NCBI RefSeq assembly: GCF_029265695.1 | Contig: NZ_JAJUHW010000006.1 | Coordinates: 33,728 to 97,727, forward strand | Length of the DNA stretch: 64,000 nt | Reading direction: 5' to 3' | Origin: Gracilinema caldarium | GTDB lineage: Bacteria; Spirochaetota; Spirochaetia; Treponematales; Breznakiellaceae | Shown: in pieces, positions 8,883 to 16,419 of the stretch | Layout: every line of letters starts with the position of its first letter | Position numbering within the stretch: position 1 is the stretch's first letter | Notes under the pieces: generated by a model | Told to the model about the DNA's origin: nothing | What the model saw: the letters and a program-made list of their open reading frames with translations, nothing else | The model's database searches: none | Program-made: the position numbers and the translations under genes

Positions 8883-9746
8883 ATGACGGAAAATACGACT
8901 TCTTTCGAAAACAGTTCTCTGGCGATTCGAAAATTTGTACGAGGTTATAATAAAAGCATCGTATTAAATACGGTCACCCTTCGCTCATTAGATATTATTG
9001 GTTACAATCTTGAACGTATTGGTTCCAGCCTTTCTTCTATTGTAGCAGCTTTTGAAGAAATTCGGGCTACGAGCCAAACTACTTCAAATAATGCTGACAA
9101 AATTGATGCAATGATGGATGGCATTTTAACTAAAAATGCCAGTACGGGTGCTGAAATTACCCAGCGGGTTCAAGATATTAACCAGGCGGTTGAAGGAACT
9201 GCACGGCTTTCTGCATTGTTTGCGGATCTGGCGGAGAAGGCAAAAAGTATTGCATCGGTAACTGGTTCAATTCAGGATGTGTCGGACAGGACTAATATTT
9301 TGGCCATCAATGCTTCTATCGAAGCTGCCCGGGCGGGCAATGTGGGCAAAGGGTTTCGGATTATTGCTAATGAGGTCCGTACTTTAGCTGGGCAAACCGG
9401 TGATTTTGCAAAGACGATTGAGGCGACCATTAGTGATTTTGAATCCGTTGTAGGTGAAATAACAAAGGAATTGCAGGGATTTACCAAGGTTCTAGAGTCT
9501 TTTAAACAATCCTTTTCGACTGTTTTGGATAGTTTCCAGACCAATGCGAAATCAATAGACGAAACGGGTGCTTTCCTGAATCAGATTTCAGGATCTATCA
9601 GGGAAGAAACAACCGCACTCACCGATGGTTTAAATTCCCTTGAACAGATTTCTACCTCTCTTAAGGACACCAATGTCGTTTTTGCTGCCCTATTGAAGAC
9701 TTACGGAAATTTGGATACCCTTCTGGACAAAGAAGGAAACCGTTAG
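8883..9746 (+). CDS. Soluble (cytoplasmic) methyl-accepting chemotaxis protein
   Basis: A 287-residue receptor made almost only of the signalling helical hairpin. There is no transmembrane segment and no large sensor domain, only about 40 N-terminal residues before the coiled coil. The protein-interaction tip is recognisable at [20 protein letters not shown] with [13 protein letters not shown] after it. Such receptors form cytoplasmic arrays with CheA/CheW. Being directly downstream of the ODP-like gene, it probably takes its signal from that protein. Its stop codon overlaps the GTG of the next gene by one base (9746), indicating translational coupling. Confidence 0.9.
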   Translation: MTENTTSFENSSLAIRKFVRGYNKSIVLNTVTLRSLDIIGYNLERIGSSLSSIVAAFEEIRATSQTTSNNADKIDAMMDGILTKNASTGAEITQRVQDINQAVEGTARLSALFADLAEKAKSIASVTGSIQDVSDRTNILAINASIEAARAGNVGKGFRIIANEVRTLAGQTGDFAKTIEATISDFESVVGEITKELQGFTKVLESFKQSFSTVLDSFQTNAKSIDETGAFLNQISGSIREETTALTDGLNSLEQISTSLKDTNVVFAALLKTYGNLDTLLDKEGNR

Positions 9747-11125
9747 TGTCCGATTTGGTTCTACTTATTTGGCTTATCATCGGTCTTGTTGCCCTGGAAA
9801 TCCTGCGGCCTTTTTTTAAAAGTATCCGGGATGTGGCCGGATTTCTTTTTTTTCCCTTTCTCGCATTACTTCTTATATTTGTTAGCTCTTTTGTTTATGG
9901 ATTTCGGCCTGAGATTATTCCCTTAGGTATAGTGCTTTTTTTTATTGCTGTTTTTCGTATACCTATGCTTATTTCTTTGATGCAGGGGCTCCGAATCGAT
10001 GAAGATCGAAACCCCTCGCTGATACGTGTCAGCATTGGGATTCTTTTTTTGGGTCTGGCTGGATTTATAGCTATCCATTTCTCGCCACAGGAAGGGCTTT
10101 ATACCAGGCCCACTTCTGATGCATTAGCATATGAAACAATGGTTTTAAAAGGGCAAAACGGAAGCCCCGAGTACTTTGTTAGAAAATATGTATCTAAAGA
10201 GAATGAACCAAAGGGAACGATACTGCTTATTCCTCCGGTAAATGGATCTGTGGAAGTTGTTGACACCATTTGTGTTGCATTAAAATCTTGCGGATTTTCT
10301 GTTCTTACCTTTTCACAACCTGGTATAGATATTCCCGCCTATGATGTATTCAATAAGGCGATTTTTCCATCAATACGAAATACTGGATCCTATGTACTGA
10401 GTTTTATTGCAGGGCTCCAGGTTAAGGCAGCCCATCAATATGGAATATATTTTGAAAAGGCCCGGATGGAGGCCCTTGATTTTCTTCTCAAAAATATAGA
10501 AGTGGCAGAAAAGCTGTATGTTGTCGGTTATGGGGCTGGAGGGGCTGCAGCTCTTAAGTACACTGCGGAGCATGCTGAGACCAACATTGCTGGTATAATA
10601 AATGTGGAGGGCCCGCTGTATTCTGTGCTTGAGTTCCCCGATTCTGGCGGAAAAACTTCAGGCCTGTTTATGCTCTTAGAAACATTGCGGCCCCATCCTG
10701 CTGTGCATATCGGAACTATACCGGCAGTACAAAAACCGCTTTTAATACTCGCTTCGGATAAAATAAAACTGACCGATCAAAGGGACAGCCGATATGCAAC
10801 TCTCGTGAGAACTGTCCATATGGCTCAAGCCCCTGCGGTGATAGCAGCCCTTACCGGCGCTGGCCCTTTTGATTATTCGGATGTTCCTATGCAGTATCCA
10901 GTTTATTCAGCCCTTATGGGCGGTGATGGAAACAGGGTGCGCAATTCAGGCTATTATATTGATGCAACGGTGGCGCTTATTTCCAATTTTATTTGCAGTA
11001 TCGAACGCCAATCGATCGGAAATGCCGAGTCGTCGTGTTCATCAATTCCTGTATCGGGAGATGTCTATATTGAATATAATGATTTTATTAAGAGCTATAA
11101 TCCACGGGAGGTAGTGGGGAAATGA
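9746..11125 (+). CDS. Membrane-anchored alpha/beta-hydrolase-like protein lacking the nucleophile
   Basis: A 459-residue protein. Residues 4-20, 32-50, 58-72 and 95-111 are four predicted transmembrane helices. From about 130 on there is an alpha/beta-hydrolase-like domain, with strand and oxyanion-type region GTILLIPPVNGS and an elbow at residues 259-266. The elbow reads VVGYGAGG, so the nucleophile position of the usual G-x-S-x-G is glycine. Either the domain is inactive or the nucleophile lies elsewhere. GTG start overlapping the chemoreceptor stop, and four-base overlap with the Nif3-like gene. A functional name is not justified. Confidence 0.7.
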   Translation: MSDLVLLIWLIIGLVALEILRPFFKSIRDVAGFLFFPFLALLLIFVSSFVYGFRPEIIPLGIVLFFIAVFRIPMLISLMQGLRIDEDRNPSLIRVSIGILFLGLAGFIAIHFSPQEGLYTRPTSDALAYETMVLKGQNGSPEYFVRKYVSKENEPKGTILLIPPVNGSVEVVDTICVALKSCGFSVLTFSQPGIDIPAYDVFNKAIFPSIRNTGSYVLSFIAGLQVKAAHQYGIYFEKARMEALDFLLKNIEVAEKLYVVGYGAGGAAALKYTAEHAETNIAGIINVEGPLYSVLEFPDSGGKTSGLFMLLETLRPHPAVHIGTIPAVQKPLLILASDKIKLTDQRDSRYATLVRTVHMAQAPAVIAALTGAGPFDYSDVPMQYPVYSALMGGDGNRVRNSGYYIDATVALISNFICSIERQSIGNAESSCSSIPVSGDVYIEYNDFIKSYNPREVVGK

Positions 11126-11883
11126 CATCTAAACAGCTTGATGCATATTTTCGCTCATTTTTGGATATCGAAGGTTTTTCCCGTTGCGACGACTCGGTGA
11201 ATGGATTGCAGGTGGATAATAATGGTAGTGATATAAAAAAGGTTGCCTTTGCAGTAGACGCAAGCCTGGAATCATTTACGTTAGCGGCCCAGCGGGGTGC
11301 TGGGATGCTTTTTGTGCATCATGGACTTTTGTGGGGAAAACCTACAGCCTTGACGGGAATTATGAGGACCCGATTGCAGGTTCTCTTTGAAAACAACATT
11401 GCCCTCTATGCGGTTCATTTACCGCTAGATCAGCATCCCGAAGTAGGAAACAATGCTGTTCTTGCAGACTTGCTTGGTCTTGAACAGCGGGAACCCTTTG
11501 GTCTCTACCATGATCAGAAAATAGGCTACAAGGGAATATTCAAAGAGCCCGTTTCTATAGAAGAAGCGGTGAAACGAATCAGCTTTATGGATCGGCCTCC
11601 GATAGGGGTGTTCCCCTTCGGTAAAAAGGAGATTCGTTCCTGTGCAGTTGTTTCTGGCGGAGCGCCGATGGAAGCCTTCCAGGCTGTTGATGAAGGTCTT
11701 GATTTGTATATTACCGGGGAAAGTTCCCATAGTGTGTATCACTACGCAATAGAAGGCAAACTTAACATGATCGCCGGAGGCCACTATTCTACCGAGGTTT
11801 GGGGTGTCAGGCGGGTTATGGAAAAATTGGCGAATGAAACGTCTCTTGAAGTAGAGTTTTTAGATATTCCTACGGGATTGTAA
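11122..11883 (+). CDS. Nif3-like dinuclear metal center protein
   Basis: A 253-residue member of the Nif3/YqfO/GTP cyclohydrolase I type 2-like family, which forms hexameric toroids with two metals per subunit. Recognisable elements are VNGLQVDN near the N-terminus, the metal motif LFVHHGLLW (around residue 63), YAVHLPLDQHP (around 96), and the C-terminal ESSHSVYHYAIEGKLNMIAGGHYSTE with further His/Glu ligands. The molecular function is still uncertain in the family, with some members reported to act on GTP or cyclic dinucleotides. ATG 11122 overlaps the upstream stop by four bases (ATGA). Confidence 0.9.
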   Translation: MTSKQLDAYFRSFLDIEGFSRCDDSVNGLQVDNNGSDIKKVAFAVDASLESFTLAAQRGAGMLFVHHGLLWGKPTALTGIMRTRLQVLFENNIALYAVHLPLDQHPEVGNNAVLADLLGLEQREPFGLYHDQKIGYKGIFKEPVSIEEAVKRISFMDRPPIGVFPFGKKEIRSCAVVSGGAPMEAFQAVDEGLDLYITGESSHSVYHYAIEGKLNMIAGGHYSTEVWGVRRVMEKLANETSLEVEFLDIPTGL

Positions 11884-11898
11884 AAAGGAGCTGTAAGA

Positions 11899-12429
11899 AT
11901 GGAATTTAAAAAGCAAAAAATGCTTCCCTTCCTGTTAACCCTGGCGGTGATCCTTGCAGATCAGGTCTCGAAGAGTTTTATTGTGTCCCGGTGGCCCCGG
12001 GAGGGTACTTTTATTAAAGATGTGTTTGGCAATGATTTTTTATGGATTATCCATGTTCGTAATAAAGCCATTGCCTTTAGCATTGGTGACGGGCTGCCAG
12101 ATCAGCTGCGAGCCCTCTTGTTTATTATTTTGCCGCTTATCGTAATCGTGGTTTTACTTGTCTATTATTTTAAATCCGATGAGTTTACCCTGTTACAACG
12201 TTGGGTTGTGGCTGGTATTGTTGGCGGAGGCTTTGGCAATTTAATAGACCGAATCTGGCGCCCTGATGGGGTTGTCGATTTTATCAGTGTTAATGTATAT
12301 GGTTTTCTTGGGTTTGCCCGCTGGCCTACGTTTAATATTGCCGATTCCAGTGTGGTTGTTTGCGGTATTCTGCTGGTGCTTAGTATGCTGTTTATCAATT
12401 CTAAATCGGCAAGGAAGGAGTCATTGTGA
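11899..12429 (+). CDS. lspA: Lipoprotein signal peptidase II
   Basis: A 176-residue aspartyl protease of the inner membrane that cleaves prolipoproteins before the lipidated cysteine. There are four membrane helices (about 9-27, 70-90, 103-117, 148-166). The hallmarks are ADQVSK (20-25), GGGFGNLIDR with catalytic Asp117, GVVDFI, and FNIADSSV with catalytic Asp149. Start ATG 11899 with AAAGGAG ten bases upstream. Many lipoproteins in the window (26065, 63863) would be its substrates. It ends overlapping the GTG of the next small gene. Confidence 0.97.
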   Translation: MEFKKQKMLPFLLTLAVILADQVSKSFIVSRWPREGTFIKDVFGNDFLWIIHVRNKAIAFSIGDGLPDQLRALLFIILPLIVIVVLLVYYFKSDEFTLLQRWVVAGIVGGGFGNLIDRIWRPDGVVDFISVNVYGFLGFARWPTFNIADSSVVVCGILLVLSMLFINSKSARKESL

Positions 12430-12713
12430 ATAAAAAGGCTAATACGATTGTATTTATGCTGGTGGCCACTGTGTTTAATGTGGTTATTACGGTTGCGTGT
12501 TTTGTGGTGCTGCTTATCCTTTATGGACGGCTGCTTGCACCGCTCTTACCCCAGGAAACCGCAGCAATCGGCCTTCCCATTGTTTTTATTGGTGCGATAG
12601 TGCTTTCTTTTGTAATTTACCGATATGCGCTTAAAGCGTTTACCAAACGATTTGAGACAGATAAATATTTTGATCCCCTTATAAAGCGCAACAGGCCGCC
12701 CAAAAGAGATTAA
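12426..12713 (+). CDS. Small two-helix membrane protein, unknown function
   Basis: A 95-residue protein with two strongly hydrophobic segments (about residues 8-32 and 46-66) and a basic tail ending NRPPKRD. GTG start at 12426 overlaps the lspA stop by four bases (GTGA), so it is the last gene of the operon that begins with the ODP gene. Its own stop codon overlaps the convergent gene at 12710. No enzyme motif is seen. It probably sits in the inner membrane with both ends in the cytoplasm. Confidence 0.7.
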   Translation: MNKKANTIVFMLVATVFNVVITVACFVVLLILYGRLLAPLLPQETAAIGLPIVFIGAIVLSFVIYRYALKAFTKRFETDKYFDPLIKRNRPPKRD

Positions 12714-14356
12714 TATCCGTCGGAGAGGGACCGGTTTATATCCCGTTGATACAATTCCTGGTAAATATAACTGCGTCCCTTAAGTTTGTCCTTAATCGGC
12801 TGAGAGAAGGGAATATATCTCCAGAAAATAGCCCGTACCTCTTTTTCGAGTTTTTGTATCGCATCGCTTTCTTTGGTCATCCAGATTATATAGTCCTGGA
12901 TAAAGTATTCTTTCACGTCCCCTTTTAGTTTTTTAGAGGTGAACCACTGGTAATAGTTACCGGTGAGACCCTCTTCCATCCAATAATATGAGGCCTTTTC
13001 TTTTGCTACCTGCCAGCGAAGATCTCCTACGGCAGACAGAATAGCCAGGGAAAGGTTTTTGGGGTACATGGGAATCGCGATGCGGCCACGGCTTGTTGCT
13101 CGGTTAAATCGGTCAAAGGGTTCCCAGCAGATACCAAATTCTCCATAAGATGGTACCAGGATGACATAGGGAACAATACGGTTCAGTTTATTTTTATAAG
13201 AACGGCAGAACGCTTCGGGGTCTATGCTTTCTATCCAGGCAAGCTGTTTGATAACGTTTTCCCGGGTGGCAATTTCATTCGGTCCGCAGCGAAAATATTC
13301 ACGGGTAAGGATGGGAAAGTGATTTCCCTGGCGGCCGATGGTGAGCTTTACCATTTGGCGAACGCTGTCAAATTCGGTATCGATTGCTTTTATATCAACC
13401 GCAACATCAGCGCCTGCTTCCCGCACCTTGTCTTCCAGTGTTTGTACATCGGCCTGGGCCTGTGAAAATTCTTTAAGAAAAGAATCCAGTTCACGGTCGG
13501 CCTTTGCCATGTTTTTAAGGAGTTCCTGTATATCGCTGAAAGCCCGTCGCTGAACTTCGGTATAGACCGACTGCAGGTCGGGAAAACCGGGAATTGGTGT
13601 ATGTTGGGAAAGAATGTTAACTGCGTCAAGAAGTGCCCGTTCATAGCTGGCCCGTTCATCACTTTTTGCTTTTAACAAATTCCGCGCCGCGTCCCGCCGA
13701 CCTTCTGCTTTTTCGAGGAGCTGTTTTAATCGGGTTGCTTCGTTGTTTTTCGCGACCCGGACCTCGTCGGTGGTAGAATTTTTAATAATCCCGGTGCCGA
13801 TAGCTTTAAACCATTCATCAAGATAATAGATTGGCTGGTTAAGTTCGTTATCGACAATTAGTTTAGAAAATAGATCTCGGTCTTCGGGGGCAAGAAGGTT
13901 CGGATGCAAAATGCCGAACCGAAGGAGAAATTTTTTATAGTCCGATAATTTACCAGGAGTTTTTCGTGCAATACCAAGAAGAAAATCCCAATAGGCGGTG
14001 GTAAGCTGCTGACGGTAAACACCGCGGTCTTTAGGATCCTTGGTGGTTAAAAATTTCTGGAGTATGGTGTGTACCCGTTGGGCAATATCGCCTTCTCCTG
14101 AAAGGGCTTTTTTATAGTAATCTGGATCAGAAAAGGTGGTAACAGGTATGGTAGCGTATTGTTTTGTGATTTCAGGAAAGGTGTTTTGGGTTAAATCGAC
14201 TTCAATCTGGTTAGGGGTGTCTATGCTCTCATCACCGAAAAGATCTGAATAATCAGGAGTGTTCGATGCAGAAGCAGACCCGTTTTTAGCGGACGAAACA
14301 CCGAGCAGAGCCGCAATTTCCGGATCCATCTCGCCATTAAATATTGTGTTACCCAT
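12710..14356 (-). CDS. Large conserved-looking protein of unknown function
   Basis: A 548-residue protein from the ATG at 14354-14356. A longer frame to 14428 is open but runs through the tRNA-Ala gene, so it is rejected. A second ATG at 14327-14329 (MDPEIAALLG) is also possible. No signal peptide or membrane segment is visible. Residues about 230-340 are a charged, probably coiled-coil region (LKQLLEKAEGRRDAARNLLK). The C-terminal 200 residues are rich in aromatic residues (YFRCGPNEIA, YVILVPSYGEFGICWEPFDR, YYWMEEGLTGNYYQWF). No family is recognised. It is convergent with the lspA operon, with stop codons overlapping. Confidence 0.75.
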   Translation of the reverse strand: MGNTIFNGEMDPEIAALLGVSSAKNGSASASNTPDYSDLFGDESIDTPNQIEVDLTQNTFPEITKQYATIPVTTFSDPDYYKKALSGEGDIAQRVHTILQKFLTTKDPKDRGVYRQQLTTAYWDFLLGIARKTPGKLSDYKKFLLRFGILHPNLLAPEDRDLFSKLIVDNELNQPIYYLDEWFKAIGTGIIKNSTTDEVRVAKNNEATRLKQLLEKAEGRRDAARNLLKAKSDERASYERALLDAVNILSQHTPIPGFPDLQSVYTEVQRRAFSDIQELLKNMAKADRELDSFLKEFSQAQADVQTLEDKVREAGADVAVDIKAIDTEFDSVRQMVKLTIGRQGNHFPILTREYFRCGPNEIATRENVIKQLAWIESIDPEAFCRSYKNKLNRIVPYVILVPSYGEFGICWEPFDRFNRATSRGRIAIPMYPKNLSLAILSAVGDLRWQVAKEKASYYWMEEGLTGNYYQWFTSKKLKGDVKEYFIQDYIIWMTKESDAIQKLEKEVRAIFWRYIPFSQPIKDKLKGRSYIYQELYQRDINRSLSDGY

Positions 14357-14382
14357 TGGATTTAAATAAGGAAGGAACTTTT

Positions 14383-14456
14383 TGGAGGTGAGGGGAATTG
14401 AACCCCTGACCTTTTGAATGCCATTCAAACGCTCTAGCCAACTGAGCTACACCCCC
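14383..14456 (-). tRNA. tRNA-Ala (GGC)
   Basis: A 74-base gene. The acceptor arm GGGGGTG pairs with CACCTCC, the discriminator is A, the D-arm contains AGCTCAGTTGGCTAGAGC, the anticodon loop ATGGCAT gives anticodon GGC, and the T-arm is AGGGG-TTCAATTC-CCCTC. The 3' CCA is not encoded. A strong promoter lies directly upstream. Confidence 0.97.
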
Positions 14457-14470
14457 AAAAGGTTGACTGG

Positions 14471-14499
14471 AATATAGCCAAAGGAACCAATCCTGTCAA
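14471..14499 (-). promoter_or_regulatory. Sigma-70 promoter of tRNA-Ala
   Basis: On the minus strand TTGACA (14494-14499) is followed after exactly 17 bases by TATATT (14471-14476), 14 bases before the mature tRNA 5' end. Confidence 0.85.
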
Positions 14500-14594
14500 G
14501 GGGTGGTTCTGGCTACCGACGGTACACAGGGATGATTCCCTGCGGTATTCTTAGAATAGTATATGCGATATCATGGCTAACGTAAAGGTTCTGT

Positions 14595-15413
14595 ATGATT
14601 ATCAGTGTTTCAAGACGTACCGATATTCCTCGATTTTATTGGGACTGGTTTCTAAAACAAATTGAATTGGGTGAAACGCTTATCAGTAACCCGTTTAATG
14701 CAAAGCAAAAAAAGATTATTTCGCTGAAGCCTCATGATGTGGATGGTTTTGTGTTTTGGACCAGGGATCCCCAACATATTGCTGAATCAGCAGGGCTGCT
14801 TAAAGAAAAGGGATATTCCTTTTATGTAATGGTAAGCATCACGGGGTATCCAGACATTTTTGAGCCGATGGCACCCGATCTTGAGCGTGTTGTTGTTGGA
14901 ATGGGCCGGTTAAGTTCTTTCATTGGCAAAGACAGGGTATTCTGGCGTTACGATCCCATCATAATAAGTTCCCTAACAACCGCAGAATATCATGAACAAA
15001 TGTTCCGGTATTTAGCAATCCGCCTGGCTTCTTATGTTGATCGGTGCATTATTAGCTTTTATGATCCCTATAAAAAAAGTGAAGTGAGGTTTCGGACCCT
15101 TGAGGCAAACGAGAAGCTGACTCGGTTCTCCACTTTTTCTGATACGGGTTATTTGTCTCCCGAAGCAGAAGAGGCGATTGAAAGAATTGCAGCAGCGGCT
15201 CATCAATATAAAATTCCTCTCTTTAGCTGTGCGGAACCTCACTGCCTTGAACGATTCGGAATAAAAGCTCATGCTTGTGTGGATGGAAATCTGTTTGGTG
15301 CGGTGGCTAAAAAAGATCCAGCCCAACGGCCTTTCTGCCGATGTTACCAAAGTGTTGATATCGGCGCCTATCGCACCTGTCCTGCCCGCTGTGTTTATTG
15401 CTATGCCTGGTAG
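14595..15413 (+). CDS. DUF1848 family protein with C-terminal CX3CX2C motif
   Basis: A 272-residue protein of the DUF1848 family, recognised from the N-terminus MIISVSRRTDIPRFYWDWFL and the block VDGFVFWTRDPQHI. The last residues hold a cysteine cluster: CRCYQ (248-252) and TCPARCVYCYA, giving Cys262, Cys266 and Cys269. That is the CX3CX2C spacing of radical-SAM iron-sulfur ligands, but placed at the C-terminus instead of the N-terminus. Enzymatic function is not established. The start ATG 14595 has AAAGG seven bases upstream. The hydrolase gene follows 23 bases later. Confidence 0.88.
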   Translation: MIISVSRRTDIPRFYWDWFLKQIELGETLISNPFNAKQKKIISLKPHDVDGFVFWTRDPQHIAESAGLLKEKGYSFYVMVSITGYPDIFEPMAPDLERVVVGMGRLSSFIGKDRVFWRYDPIIISSLTTAEYHEQMFRYLAIRLASYVDRCIISFYDPYKKSEVRFRTLEANEKLTRFSTFSDTGYLSPEAEEAIERIAAAAHQYKIPLFSCAEPHCLERFGIKAHACVDGNLFGAVAKKDPAQRPFCRCYQSVDIGAYRTCPARCVYCYAW

Positions 15414-15424
15414 GTATAAAAGCG

Positions 15425-15430
15425 TATATT
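15425..15430 (+). promoter_or_regulatory. -10 box placed for a leaderless hydrolase transcript
   Basis: TATATT ends six bases before the ATG at 15437 (spacer AGTACT), with no Shine-Dalgarno. The -35 region is weak. It is one of the repeated cases described in the findings. Confidence 0.4.
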
Positions 15431-15436
15431 AGTACT

Positions 15437-16321
15437 ATGAGAATACCACCCGACTGGAATCCCACAAATAGCGCTTTCCGTGTTTTTTATGGCTGGAATG
15501 ATACCACAGGCCGGTGGAATTATGACCTCGTGGATACAAAGGTGAACCAAAAAGTAGCCGTTCATACTTTTATTCCTGCCGGCCAACCTAATGTAAAGGG
15601 CACCCTGTTTATTATTCACGGATATCTGGAGCATACTGCGCTCCGTTTGCCCCTTATATCTCAGGCGGTAGAGCATGGATGGACTGTCGTTGGTATAGAT
15701 TTGATTGGGCATGGTTTTTCTACCGGAAGTCCTGCCCATATCGATGATTTTGACGAATATGCAGTTGCTCTGGAAACGGTTCTTCAGTATCGGCCCTGGG
15801 CCAAGCCCTGGCGTTTTGCAGGCCATTCTACTGGCTGTGCGGTGGAACTCCTTTATGTTGCAAAGCATGGGAATCCCTTTGAATGGAGCCTTCTTGAAGC
15901 GCCCTTGGTACGGACTGTACTGTGGAAACCTTCCATGGTGGCAAAACGGCTTTTTAAGGGAGCCATAAGTACATTGCCTCGACGAAATGCGGGGCTGCCA
16001 AAAAGTCATACTTATTATGGTTTGCTTAAGCGGGACCCGCTCTATCTTGATAAGGTTCCGGTAAGCTGGTTTGATGCGCTTGAACGGTATGTTGCAGGGA
16101 CTGAACTGTGGTCTATGCTCCCCGGTACGTTTTTAATACTGCAAGGCGATATGGATACGGTTGTTGATTGGCCTTATAACATTGCATTTTTAGAGCAGCA
16201 TCTCGAAAAAAAACGAATAGAAATGATAAAGGGGGGAAAACATCATCTTTTAAGGGATGAGGGGCCTGCGGGAGATCAGGCGCGCCGGGCTGTTTTGCAG
16301 CATTGGTATTCGATGATGTAG
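15437..16321 (+). CDS. Alpha/beta hydrolase, monoacylglycerol lipase/lysophospholipase-like
   Basis: A 294-residue cytoplasmic serine hydrolase. It contains the oxyanion strand LFIIHGYLEHT, the cap-preceding GIDLIGHGFSTGSPAHI, the nucleophile elbow FAGHSTGCAVE with Ser, a late Asp in LQGDMDTVVDW, and the catalytic His in GGKHHLLRDE. This order matches the serine aminopeptidase S33/monoacylglycerol lipase family. ATG 15437 is chosen because the upstream in-frame ATG at 15398 overlaps the DUF1848 gene and adds an unrelated 13 residues. Substrate unknown. Confidence 0.87.
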   Translation: MRIPPDWNPTNSAFRVFYGWNDTTGRWNYDLVDTKVNQKVAVHTFIPAGQPNVKGTLFIIHGYLEHTALRLPLISQAVEHGWTVVGIDLIGHGFSTGSPAHIDDFDEYAVALETVLQYRPWAKPWRFAGHSTGCAVELLYVAKHGNPFEWSLLEAPLVRTVLWKPSMVAKRLFKGAISTLPRRNAGLPKSHTYYGLLKRDPLYLDKVPVSWFDALERYVAGTELWSMLPGTFLILQGDMDTVVDWPYNIAFLEQHLEKKRIEMIKGGKHHLLRDEGPAGDQARRAVLQHWYSMM

Positions 16322-16331
16322 TCCTTTTTGT

Positions 16332-16360
16332 TTTTGGACCATAATTGGTATAGTCCAAAA
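16332..16360 (+). terminator. Hairpin between hydrolase and glutamate dehydrogenase
   Basis: TTTTGGAC (16332-16339) and GTCCAAAA (16353-16360) form an 8-bp stem with a 13-base loop, followed by GCGATTTTTC. It may be a weak terminator for the hydrolase. Because TATAGT (16349-16354) lies within it, it could instead be an operator-promoter for the dehydrogenase gene. Confidence 0.4.
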
Positions 16361-16419
16361 GCGATTTTTCTTGCAAATTCTTTGTTTCAGTCTTAGGATT
16401 AACGGTGGGAGGCTATTCT

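Noticed and set aside
14357..14428. N-terminal extension of the 12710-14356 protein
   Set aside because: The extra 24 codons run through the tRNA-Ala gene (14383-14456) in the same orientation, so they are open by chance.
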